DNA of 64,000 nucleotides from contig CM073535.1 of NCBI GenBank assembly GCA_037074615.1, forward strand, positions 13,369,001-13,433,000, read 5' to 3'. Both the position numbers and the translations under genes were made by a program. Source of the DNA: Leucaena leucocephala. Lineage: Eukaryota; Streptophyta; Magnoliopsida; Fabales; Fabaceae. Shown piece after piece: positions 35,590 through 46,612 of the stretch. The notes under the pieces were generated by a model. The model worked only from the letters and a program-made list of their open reading frames with translations, made no database searches and was not told where the DNA came from. The number at the start of each line of letters is the position of its first letter. Within the stretch, counting starts at the first letter, position 1.

Positions 35590-38500
35590 TGTCATATCCT
35601 TACTTTTAACCTCAATTATACTTGATTAGAAGTGATTGGAACCAATTACATGATCATTTGCTTTGAAAACATCCATTTCCAAAAGATTTGCTCTCAGATA
35701 CTGTTCACTTTTACTGTTCATTTGGTAATTCCAGAACATGTACCCTACTTTGAAAATTCATAATTAATTGTAGAAAAATTGAAATAACATGGGTCCAATT
35801 TCTAATGAAATCTCTTTCACATATATTTGAGGGAAAAATATGAAACTTAGGTTTTCTTGTCCCAATGAAATCAGTTTAATCGTTGAAAATCACTGTTCAT
35901 TTGGTAAAATCTGGAAGTTCCAGTTTCTTTGCTTAACTTCAAAAATTCATTTCTCTTTGGTTACTTATCCAAATGAACTGTGTTACCTATGGATTTGAAT
36001 CTTTAGACGTTATCTTTAAGCTCATAAAATTTCGTAGAAAAACAAGTTCATTTGGTATATGAAATATTTGTGTAACCGTCATTGCCTCTCAGCACTCATT
36101 TTACTCAATTCCAGATCTTACTTCCAACTTTGGAAAATCATAACAATTCAGATACTTATCCAAATGAGGCTTTCTTGGTTTTCATTTAAATCTATGTGTC
36201 TTAAATTTAAGAAGGCCAAGTTTCAGATTAAAAGTCGTTGATTTAGATGCCAAAAACATTGTCAAATCACCACGGCCTCAAAACAGGACTAGAGAAACAT
36301 ACACCATGCATACTAGCATATCATCCCATAGTGTCATGTAAGTCATGTAGCTTATTATACAAACTTATTCATCAACATTTACTCTCCTCCCTTGAAAAGA
36401 TCCAGCACCTAAAACATAGTTATGCATGTGGAAGGAATGAGATTTCATGGAAATCCCAATAGCAAGTTACACAAACTATAATATCATGCATGGATAATTG
36501 TATGCTTAACATGTTATCATGAGATGGGAGCTACTTCATAATGGTACATAAGCAAACTCTAACATGCATATTGTCATGACATAACTTGCAAGGAGTTGCA
36601 ATCATTCATACTTCATCATAACATGATGACATAAGCTCAAGCTCAACCAAACACCATAATCAACAAGCAAGCAAAACAATTAAACAAACATGAGTTATAG
36701 TTAGCTATCCTTGCTACCTCTTAGCTATCTTGGTCAAGACCTTCTTGGGATGATTTCCTTCCTTCACAAATGTCAAAACCTAGCCATTACAAAATAATAT
36801 CAAGTTACAATTCAACTTGAAACCAAATCTAAGACTAGGTTTTCACTAGCTCCCTTTCTTTCTCTACTTTATGTTTCCTACTTCCATCTTTTCAAAATAA
36901 ATTCTCATGGTTCATTTCCACATAATTTTTCATGTACAATCCAAATATGAAATCAGAATTTCCAAAATCAAAACATATCAATTGCTACAGTGCCAAACCG
37001 AAATACATGCTCTTGTTTTCCAAAAATTCTCATTTTGATTCCAATGCTTCCAATACTTGCTCTCCTACTTTATCCCCACACAACTTTCCATTTTAAACTC
37101 ATTGGAAGCATCAAAATCATGAAATTCCATCATATGAACAGTACCACGTACAGTACCAGCAAGAACACAAAACCCTAAATCCAAACATATTTGAATTCAC
37201 AAGCTTATACCACTTGATTCTAGCTTGTTTAAACTTGTCTAAACTATCCATAACATAAAACTCATATTTTAAACACATATGAGCAGCACTTCCAGCAGCA
37301 ACCATAAGGGAAATATAGCATGAAAACCCTTAAAACCATGAGCTAACTTGCTAGAACAAAGCTCAAGATCAAGGGAGATGATTACCTTGCTTGTTACTTC
37401 ACTTTGGTTGCTTCTTTCTTAGTTGAATGGAAATTTTGCAAGAGTTTCCCTATGGTTCACCATGCATGCCGAAGTGTTCTGAATAGGGGGTTATTTATAG
37501 AGAAATTTGGGTTGAAATGGATGGCCAAGATTGATTTGGTTACTATTTGATCTAAAGGCTCACATTTAATCTTGAATTTTACTTTTTCTAAAAAGAATAA
37601 TTATTACATCATGTGGGACAGCTCATGGGACACCTAAGAGGGTTAGGTGGCTTGCTGCCCATGTCAAGAAGGTTCTGGAAAAATTTCAGTCCAATCCGGT
37701 ACCGATCGGAGCAGTTTCACAACAACCGGACTGTTTTCTGTTCTGAATTTTTTTATAATATACCAGGACATGTATTATGTCCTGGAAATCAATATATAGG
37801 CTTCTCATATCATTGAAAATGATATATTGAATATTTATCTGCCATCCATTCCTTGAAAAATAACCAAAATACTCCTAGTGTCCTTTCCTACGCTGTACTA
37901 ACCCTAAGGGCAAAATCGTCATTTCACACCTCTTTACACTGCCTCAGGGCATATATTGACTCTATATAATCATATTTATACTATGTCCCACATTTTTGGC
38001 CTATCCATAATGACCAAAATGACCTCCATCCATCACTGATACAGTATAGGCATCTAGGGGCATTTTCATAATTTTGCACTTTTCCTGGACTGCTCTGGCC
38101 TGTGGCCCATATAACTGTCCAGTCAATTTAATGGGCTCATGATGGTGTCATTTGGGCCTTATTATGGGCTTATTGCCTATATTGCCTTTATGGCCCAATT
38201 CACTGTACAACTCTCCCGATCATATTTATCGGGTATTTTATTTCACTGTAAAATCCCGTATGGCTTCTACAGGATTCCTTTTTTGATTCTGGAAATTTTA
38301 TAAATTCATATATTAAATATATGAATTTTATATAAAGTCTCATCTAATTATGAGATCTCAAAAATACTGCAATAATTCCTTCTGACTTCAGAAATTTATA
38401 TCAATTAATCGGGACCTCGAATTAAAATTCTGTGTTGCGTTAAACTGACCAAAATATTTTTGTCTATCTACTGGTAAAATTTGGGTCTGATCTGATTCCG

Positions 38501-38799
38501 GGCATTTTTGGCCTATTTTGGCTCAACTTTTCCATATTTACATTTAGGTCCCTTAACTTTTGAATAATTGCACTTTAGTCCCTGAACTTTTCATTAATTG
38601 CATTTAGGTCCCTCCTTTTTCTTCTACTTTCACTTTTCACCTTCAAACTTTTAAATTTTCATTTTGGTCCCTATTCTTTCCTTAGTTATTAATCCTTCCC
38701 TTTCCTTTCACAATCTGATACAGTTTATTCCAAGAATCTTATATCTATTGCAGATAAACTGTACAGGTACATCAGGTCAAAAAAATTGGGGATATGACA
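35590..38799 (-). mobile_element. 3' LTR-A of the full-length gypsy element
   Basis: 3,210 bp, ending (element start) in TGTCATATCCCCAATTTT next to the polypurine tract. A minus-strand TATA box CTATAAATAA lies at 37491-37500. It is nearly identical to the 5' LTR through the middle but more diverged at its 3' (left) end. Open frames at 36059-36462 and 36990-37178 recur in the partner LTR and show no coding character. Confidence 0.94.
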
Positions 38800-38818
38800 T
38801 TTCTCTCCCCCTTAAAAT
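38800..38818 (-). promoter_or_regulatory. Gypsy polypurine tract
   Basis: On the minus strand TTTTAAGGGGGAGAGAAA runs into the LTR start TGTCATATCC. It is the plus-strand primer site by position and composition. Confidence 0.85.
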
Positions 38819-38852
38819 AAATTTCGTCCTCGAAATTTACATTAGATATACA

Positions 38853-41800
38853 TTAAGGAAATAGTTCAGGGTATATCTCTCTCATCCTTTCCCCTGCTTC
38901 CCAGGTAGCTTCATTCTCTGTTAATCCCTTTCAAACCACCTTAACTAGAGGGATCTGCTTATTTCGCAACTGCTTGACCTTTCTATCTACTATCTGTACT
39001 AGTCCAACTACATAAGTCAGGTCATCTCGCAGTACAATATCATCCTGCTCAATCACATGTGATGGATCTGGAACATACTTCTTTAACTGGGAAACATGGA
39101 ATACATCATGAATCTTGCTGAGATGTGGAGGAAGAGCTAATTTATAAGCCACTGATCCTACTCTTGAGAGGATCTGAAATGGCCCAATGTATCTAGGATA
39201 CAGCTTCTTCACTTTGATTGATCGTCCAGCTCCTGTCGTTGGAGTCAACTTAAGGAATACATGCTCTCCTTCTTCAAACTCCAACGGCTTCCTTCTAACA
39301 TCAGCATAACTCTTCTGTCTGCTTTGAGCTGTTAATAGCCTTTTTCTGATCTTATCAATCTGTACTGCTGTCTGGTCTACTAGATCAGGACCAAACATCC
39401 TCCTTTCGCTCAACTCCACCCAGCACAAGGGAGATCTACACTTCCATCCATAAAGTGCTTCAAACGGAGCCATCTGTATGCTAGCTTGATAACTGTTGTT
39501 ATAGGCAAACTCTATCAACGGTAGATGGGCATCCCAACTCCCTTTGAAATCTAAAACACAAGCTCTTAGCATATCCTCAAGCATCTAGATTGTTCTCTCG
39601 GACTGACCATCTGTTTGAGGATGGTAAGCTGTACTAAATCTGAGAGTAGTGCCCATTTCTTTATGTAGAGCTTGCCAAAAGTTCGACGTAAATCGCGGAT
39701 CTCTGTCAGATATGATACTACTGGGAATACCATGTAGTCTAATAATCTCTTTTACATACAGTTTCGCCAGCTTCTCAAGATAATCCTTTTTATTGATTGC
39801 CAGGAAATGAGCCAACTTTGTTAATCGGTCAATTACCACCCATATAGCATCATGCTTAGTAGGAGTCATGGGTAATCCTTCAACAAAATCCATGGCAATG
39901 TTGTCCCATTTCCACTCAGGTATCTCTAATGGTTGTAATTTCCCTACTGGCTTCTGGTGCTCAACTTTCACCTTTTGACATGCCAAGCATTTGGACACAT
40001 AATCTATAACATCTTTCTTCAATCCAGGCCACCAAAATAAACCTTTAACATCATGGTACATCTTGGTCATACCTGGATGTACTGTATACTTGCTTTTATG
40101 TGCCTCTTCTAAGATCTTTTCTCTCAATCCCATTGCATTGGGAATATATGGTCGTCCCCTAAATCGTAGTAACCAATTTTGGGACATATCAAAATTTTTA
40201 GTTTCCCCTCTTTCCAGCTTACCTTTAAAAATCTCAGCGAGTCTATCTTGCTCTTGAGCTTCTTTTATCTCATCCTCTATGAAAGCTTTAATCTGCGTTC
40301 CTCTATAAGAACTTTCTGCTGTCTGCATTTGATACAAAGGACTCCAATCTCGAACATCTTCTATCAGTTTTAGCTCTTTGATCATAAGACTAGCAACCTG
40401 CACCACCTTTCTGCTCAAGGCATCGGCCACTACATTACCTTTTCCTGGATGGTATTTGATCTGGAAATCATAATCCTTCAGAAATTCCATCCATCTCCGT
40501 TGCCTCATGTTTAATTCTTTCTGATCCTACGGATACTTCAGGCTTTTATGATCACAGTACAGTTCTATAGTGGCTCCATACAGGTAGTGACTCCATATCT
40601 TGAGAGCATAAACTACCGCCGCAAGCTCCAGATCATGAGTGGGATAATTCTCTTCATGTGGCTTTAACTGTCGAGAAGCATAGGCTACCACTCGTCCTTG
40701 CTGCATCAACACATATCCCAACCCCTGCTTGCTAGCATCAGTGTAGGCTACATAAGTCTGAGTTGGGTCTGGAATAATCAGCACAGGAGTCGTGGTTAAT
40801 CTCTGCTTTAGTTCATGAAAAATGGCCTCACACTTCTCATCCCACTTGAATTGCTGATTCTTTCTTGTCAGCTTGGTTAACGGTAGAGCAATTCAAGAAA
40901 AGTCCTTAATAAATCTTCTATAATACCCTGCTAAGCCCAGAAAACTTCTGATCTCCGTCACTGTCCTTGGCTGTTCCCAGCTTAGCACTGCTTCAACTTT
41001 GCTAGGATCTACAGCTACCCCTTCATGGGATATGACATGACCGAGATATTTGACTTCTCGAAGCCAAAACTCACATTTACTAAGCTTAGCATAAAGTCGT
41101 TTCTCTTTAAGAGTACTAAGAACAATCCTCAAATGCTCTTCATGCTCTGCAGCCGATTTGGAGTTCACTAAGATATCATCAATGAAGACTACCACAAACT
41201 GATCTAGATAAGGCCTGAAGATTCTGTTCATGTAATCCATGAAAATTGCAGGTGCATTCGTCAGACCAAAGGGCATCACTAGAAATTCAAAATGACCATA
41301 TCGAGTCCTGAATGCAGTCTTTGAAATATCATCTGCTTTGATTCTGAGTTGGTGATAACCTGATCTCAGATCAATCTTAGAGAATAAGCTTGCTCCAACC
41401 AACTGGTCTAGCAAATCATCAATTCGGGGAAGAGGGTACTTATTCTTAACAGTAATCTTATTCAACTCCCGATAGTTAATGCACAATCTGAGACTGCCAT
41501 CCTTCTTCTTGACGAATAACACTGGAGCACCCCATGGAGAAACACTGGGTCGAATGAAACCCTTCTCTAATAGCTCCTCTATCTGCTTCTTAAGTTCAAT
41601 CATCTCATTGGGAGCCATACGATATGGGGCTTTAGATACTGGTCCAGCTCCAGGTACGATGTCAATTGCAAACTCCACTTCTCGTTCTGGATGCAATCCC
41701 TAAATCTCCTTTGGAAAGACTTCAGGAAATTCTTTGACCACTGGAATTGCTTCAATTCCTTCTTCCACTTCTGCTTGAACAGAAAAGAAGACCATATATC

Positions 41801-42207
41801 CCTAACATCCTTTTCGTAAACATCTATCCGCTTGAGCCTCCGTCAGGAAATTCAGTTTCACTTCTGGATTCATATTTGGGGCTTGTGGACAAAGAACTAG
41901 AGTTTTGTTCTTACAATCCAGCATTACATTATTGGCAGACAACCAATTCAATCCAATTATGACATCAATTTCATGGAATGGCATGCATATTAGGTCAAGA
42001 GTAGTGCAACAACATTCATATCGAATGACACTATTTAGGCAGACATCTGATGTAACTACTTTAGCATTTGTAGGGGTTATGACACATATGGCATAATGCA
42101 GCTTGCTAATTGTAAGGCCCAAACATTTAGCACATTCATAAGAAACAAAGGAATGACTTGCACCCGAATCAAACATAACAATCACAGCATGATTATTGAG
42201 ATAGATG
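38853..42207 (-). pseudogene. pol: Gypsy pol: protease, RT, RNase H, integrase, chromodomain (broken)
   Basis: One reading frame throughout, in gypsy order. Protease DSGASHS (Asp at 42168-42170); RT with LRLCINYRELNKITVKNKYP and the FIDD active site (41175-41186); RNase H beginning YTDASKQGLG near 40745; integrase zinc region with KCLACQ (about 40000), catalytic IISDRDPRF and HPQTDGQSER (about 39590-39720), then the GPF module; and a short C-terminal chromodomain-like tail ending at 38853. The tail and the RT type place it with Tekay/Del chromoviruses, whose chromodomain is thought to steer integration to heterochromatin. In-frame stops at 41802, 41700, 40893, 40527, 39585 and 38931 inactivate it. 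Most fit CAG to TAG, CGA to TGA or TGG to TGA. I see no frameshift in this part. Confidence 0.94.
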
Positions 42208-44118
42208 TGTAAGGAATTAGAAGACACGCAGCGGAAATAAACTTTAAAAATTTTCCATTCCTTGCCAGGATCTGCCGTATGTGTTTAAGTCAAGTGGAAA
42301 GAGTCATTACCCTTAGTGTTGCTCAGTGAATTTCATAGCTTCTCTACGTGGGTGGTGATCTCTTTCTGATCCCAAGAAATCGACGGAGTGTTCCTCAGCG
42401 ACCTTCACAGATTCTCTCCGCGGACGGTGGTCTCTTTCTGATCACAAGAAGTCGACGCCTCAGGTCGGCTTCCTCTACTGGTATCCACACGAACAGCGTT
42501 CCAACCACGAACGACGTGCTAGCGTCTCCTGTCCCTCCAAGGCTTTCACAAGTCTCCGTCTCTATTTCAGCAGTTTCTTGTCTGCAAACCTTTTGCAGAT
42601 TCCGTTCGGCCTTTTGTGTTCTGTGTTATTTTCAAACGTAGCTCCTCCAATCAGATATAGAGGATGCTATGCGTTTTTCCACTTAACCTAATTGGATTTT
42701 GGAGTTAATCTTATATTAATTCCAAAATAATACAATATCATATATTGTATGATTTTATAAGAAACTAATTAAATAAAATAATATCAAATCCGTCCCACAG
42801 ATTTAATTACCCATTTATTTAATTTTAAATAAAGATGAGACTGAACTATTTTTTTTTTGATTTATTCTCATAAATCAAATTTGAGATATCCTATCAATTT
42901 GAATTTCGAATTTCAAACGTGATAGAGATTTAATTTATCCTTATAAATTAAATCTTATAAATATCTCTTATATGATATATCCTATCAATTTGAATTTCGA
43001 ATTTCAAACGTGATAGAGATTTAATTTATCCTTATAAATTAAATCTTATAAATATCTCTTATATGAGATATCCTATCAATTTGAATTTCGAATTCAAACG
43101 TGATAGGGATTTAATTTATCCTTATAAATTAAATCTCATATATCTCATATATATAATATATATATATACGAATTTATATATATACGAATATAAATATAAA
43201 TAAATATATATACATTCACCTGGATCTTTCATTGAATCTGGACATGTCTTAGATTCAATGAATCTGGACATCATAGCTCGTGTTGGGCTATTTTGTGTGC
43301 GACCCTGTAGGCCCATATGAAGTTGGCAGTGGGCCATTTGCTATACTAGCCCACAAGTCGCAAGCGGTCTCTAGCAAGACATAACAACTACCCAAATCAT
43401 ATGAGGATCGATAAACGATGTAACCTTTTATACAACCATATCATGTCCCTTCTGTCACGCGATATTTTGGTCATGGATGAGGCATGGATAATGTCATCCT
43501 CCTATTCCTGACCGTTACTTTCTCGATCCCTGAGTAGTCTGACTATAGAAATGGAACTACATTTCCATTACAGTATGGCCATACATTTCTCAGACTCACT
43601 CATCGAGGGGCCCAGTAATATCTCTCCACGAATGTGAGGGACAAATTCCATCTTGACCATTCACATTCCTCCGCATGAAAAACTACTAAGGCCGAACATA
43701 GTCTTTATGATCACTCGGTCAAAAGTGACTTTTGACTAGGTCAAAGCTGAGCGTTTTGTCATGTAGGAATCCATGATGATCTCAGGTCAAAGGACATATT
43801 GACATGGTTTGTATATGAGAGAAGCTTATGACGTTACCCATGCAGTTCTCTCATAGCGGGTCGGTCCAACACCCTGTACTCTTACATGTGCTTATGACTT
43901 TGATTTATATCTCTATACATCTTCAAAGTCATACTGGTCTTATTTCATCTGTGCTCCCACATAGATGATCGACCAGTGACATTTAGGATAATATCATGAA
44001 TTATCCAAGGATGGTCATCATAGTAAACATGCAAATAATATGATAACTCAATTAATAAATTCATAAATCAATAATGTTCATAAGACAATGATTGGCCCCT
44101 AGGGCACGATTTCCAACA
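42208..44118 (-). mobile_element. Copia solo LTR with TSD AGATG, inside gypsy gag-protease
   Basis: A 1,911-bp minus-oriented copia LTR (TGTTGGAAATCGTGCCC to CCTTACA on its own strand) flanked by AGATG at 42203-42207 and 44119-44123. It sits between the gag CCHC knuckle and the protease Asp of the host element. The host frame lines up across it once the LTR plus one TSD is discounted. It carries three 90-bp hairpin units and, near 42350-42450, a locally repeated segment shared with the LTR at 51310-53120. Confidence 0.96.
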
Positions 44119-45317
44119 AGATGATACCTTGGATCATCTCGGGTGATCTCTGTTCCTCTTCCCTTGTCATTGCAAACACTCGCCCTTGAGTGCGTGGCCT
44201 TTGATCATTAACTGCTTGGGGACAATTTTTGGAAAAATGTCTAGGCTGGCCATATGTGTAACAGACGTTCTAGCCCATCAAGCATGGTCTGTCTCCATGG
44301 TTCTTCTCGCATTTGTTACATACTCTAGACTTCTGGTCTCTATTATTTGGGTTGCCCCTGTAATTCCCTCTGTTAGGCTTTCAGTTCTGCTACCACTGCC
44401 TTTTCCTCTTCTTGTTATAGCCACTATCACTGGCTGCATTTCTATTCTGGTTAGGTCTCTCAGGAGCAGTAGTCTCTCTGTTTACTGGTCTCATCAACAT
44501 CCGGTGATTCAGACTATTCTCAATAATTCTGCAGGCCTCTACTGCTTTATTGAACTGATGGTATTGTTGAGGGGTCATCTTATCTTTTAGAGTAGTATTC
44601 AATCCCCTGATCATCCTCTCCGTCATCCACCTGTCGTAGATAAGTGGAATACTGGGAAAGACGGATGAACTTTGCTAAGTATTCGTCAAAGGATTCTTTT
44701 TCTCCTTGTCTTAGCACAAGGAATTCTGCTTCTCGTTCATCTCGTACAGACTGGGGAAAATACTTCTCATAAAACTGTTCAAGGAACACTTCCCATGTGA
44801 TAGGAACGTGTCTAGCCTGCAATACTAACTTTGTGTTCTTCCACCATCTGTCCGCATCCCTTTCTAGCTGGTAGATTGCCATCTGTGCTTTACTCTCAGA
44901 CGGACAACCTAGTACCTTAAAGATCTTCTCTAATATGCTGATCCAATCCTCCACTTTCTGTACATCAAACATTCCCTCAAATGTCGGAGGACTATGCTTA
45001 CAAAACTTAGTCATCCATTGTTGAATACCAGTAGGATCTACTGTTTGTCCTGTCTGTCTCGGTAGTTCTGTTATCTGTTGAACCATCTCTGGTTCTGTAT
45101 TAGCTGTACCTGCAGACTCTGGGTGTCTGAGGTTCTCCACTGCTTCAGCTATAGCTGCTGCTATAACAGCATCCCTTTCCTGCTCACTCCTTGCTTGAGC
45201 AGCTTTTACTTCCTCTATCAGCTTCTGCTGCTGCTCCAGCTGTTCTAGAATCAGCTGATTAATATCTCCGGCATTTTGGGATTCACCCGAAGCACTAGCT
45301 CTTCTGGTTCTTACCAT
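44119..45317 (-). pseudogene. gag: Gypsy gag (broken)
   Basis: Starts MVRTRRASASGESQNAGD at 45317. The capsid (retrotransposon gag) region includes WEVFLEQFYEKYFP and RQGEKESFDEYLAKF. Near 44640 a 14-bp deletion relative to the related element (57550-57563) removes DNA between two GTGGATGA direct repeats and shifts the frame. The frame then continues from 44626 with TERMIRGLNTTLKDKM. Near the end are a CX2C-type knuckle and a second, CYTYGQPRHFSKNC (44222-44263), where the second Cys is replaced by Tyr. In-frame stops follow at 44390 and shortly after, and TAG at 44270. The protein would package element RNA if intact. Confidence 0.9.
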
Positions 45318-45513
45318 TTTGTTTTACTATCATAATAGGAAATAGGAAAGGAATATTATAATTAACATACTTTATATTTCATTCAAAACATAGCATACAA
45401 CAGGTTTAACATCATTACATAAACTCTTCATAACAGATACACATACATGTATTATGTCATTACTAGTCAAAAGTACATAGATTACAACAACATTCATACA
45501 TACAGCTATTACA

Positions 45514-46494
45514 CTATGTTTTCTCATAATGGATCCTAATAAATTCCCCTACCATGTAGATCCAATCATGGATATCCTCAAAGGGTTCCTCTTCAAAGTA
45601 CTGATCTAACCCTTCTCTCCATGTTGCTGTAAGAGGTAAAATATCATCCATGATGTTAACCCAATCAGTAAGGGTAAGAGTATTTGGATCATATGCCTGA
45701 TAGGCCTCCCTTACTCTTGCTATGAAATCTTTGTAAACTCTATAGTCTTGATCCATATCTCTAATCAACATCCTTCCTATCCCATATAGCTACTTTGTGA
45801 GTTCCATAGCTCTCCTAAAATGTTCTTCATCCATATCCTTCCCAGGGATTAACTCAATTATCTGATGGTTACCCAGGTATAGTTGTACTACTATCTTCTT
45901 GGTTCCACTTGGACCTGGAGTATCTGTAGGGTCTGGCCTCTGACTAGGTCCAGGTATATCAGCTACATGACTAAGAGCAGGTATATTAGCTGTATGGCTG
46001 GGTCCAGGTACATCAACTAGTTTAGGTACCTGACTCGGTCCAGGAACATCTACCTTATCGGCCTTCCTAGGCACAGGGTCTGTTGCACCTCTAACATAAG
46101 AGTAACCCACATCAGATTGTTCCTCTTGAGGGTCCATCATTTCTTTATCATCTATCTGACCTGTATCTCTTTCTAGTACAATATTCATGGGTGGGGCTGG
46201 GTTAGGTTCCTCAAGTTTATCATCTTCTGATGGTATATCCTCATCTGATATTTCCTCTTCTTCATCATCATCCTCATCCATCTCATTTGATCCCACCGAA
46301 AAATTATCTAACCTGCCCAATTCTGATTCACTACTGGAATCCCGGATATTGATCACTAGGGGAAGACCAAACTCCGGATCATGTATGAAAGCATCTATCT
46401 CTTCTGAGTTCCACCCTGATCTATCAGAACTATAGACTTCGGGTCTAGGGTCCCCCTAGTTTACTGTAGTCTCTGATGTTCTAGACTCAGTCAT
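45514..46494 (-). pseudogene. Additional sense ORF upstream of gypsy gag, unknown function
   Basis: Lies between the PBS (46597-46609) and gag (45317), on the element's sense strand. From ATG at 46494 to a TAA/TGA-type end at 45514 the frame spans about 326 codons, with only two interruptions, both TAG (46456-46458 and 45790-45792), like the CAG-to-TAG changes in pol. The protein would start MTESRTSETTVN. Visible regions: an acidic Asp/Glu/Ser stretch (EMDEDDDEEEEISDEDIP), then a Pro-rich part with four PGPS motifs spaced ~13-16 residues (about 45915-46050), then a C-terminal third rich in Asp, Trp and Tyr. No zinc finger, membrane segment or known domain is evident. It has no counterpart in the related element at 56638-58935. 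Extra upstream ORFs are known in Tat/Ogre gypsy elements; I know of none for Tekay-like ones, but cannot search. Confidence 0.72.
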
Positions 46495-46596
46495 TGCTAT
46501 CCTGTAATAATTAACTTAGGGTCAATTATGCAAATCTTTACTTATGTTTCAGTCTATAAATAATGTACTCAAAGCATTTCCTAAGCCAGAATCCTT
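46495..46596 (-). other. Gypsy leader between PBS and additional ORF
   Basis: About 100 bp. On the minus strand it contains TTATTTATAGACTG and ACATAAGTAA, which are recognisable just after the PBS of the plus-strand element (56690-56715). This shows that the two leaders are homologous up to the point where the extra ORF begins. Confidence 0.7.
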
Positions 46597-46609
46597 TGCT
46601 CTGATACCA
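46597..46609 (-). promoter_or_regulatory. Gypsy primer-binding site
   Basis: On the minus strand TGGTATCAGAGCA lies three bases after the LTR terminus; complementary to initiator tRNA-Met. Confidence 0.92.
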
Positions 46610-46612
46610 ACA

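Noticed and set aside
36059..36462. Frames at 36059-36462 and 36990-37178, duplicated at 47081-47484 and 48011-48199
   Set aside because: They are the same positions of the two LTRs of one element. Conservation follows from LTR identity, and codon pattern is not coding-like.
44186..44590. 134-codon plus-strand frame, and a similar minus-strand one at 57610-58005
   Set aside because: Both are antisense to gypsy gag, at equivalent positions of two elements, with no independent support.
46187..46435. Ser-rich plus-strand frame
   Set aside because: Antisense shadow of the acidic region of the extra gypsy ORF (GAT/GAA codons read as ATC/TTC, TCA/TCT runs).
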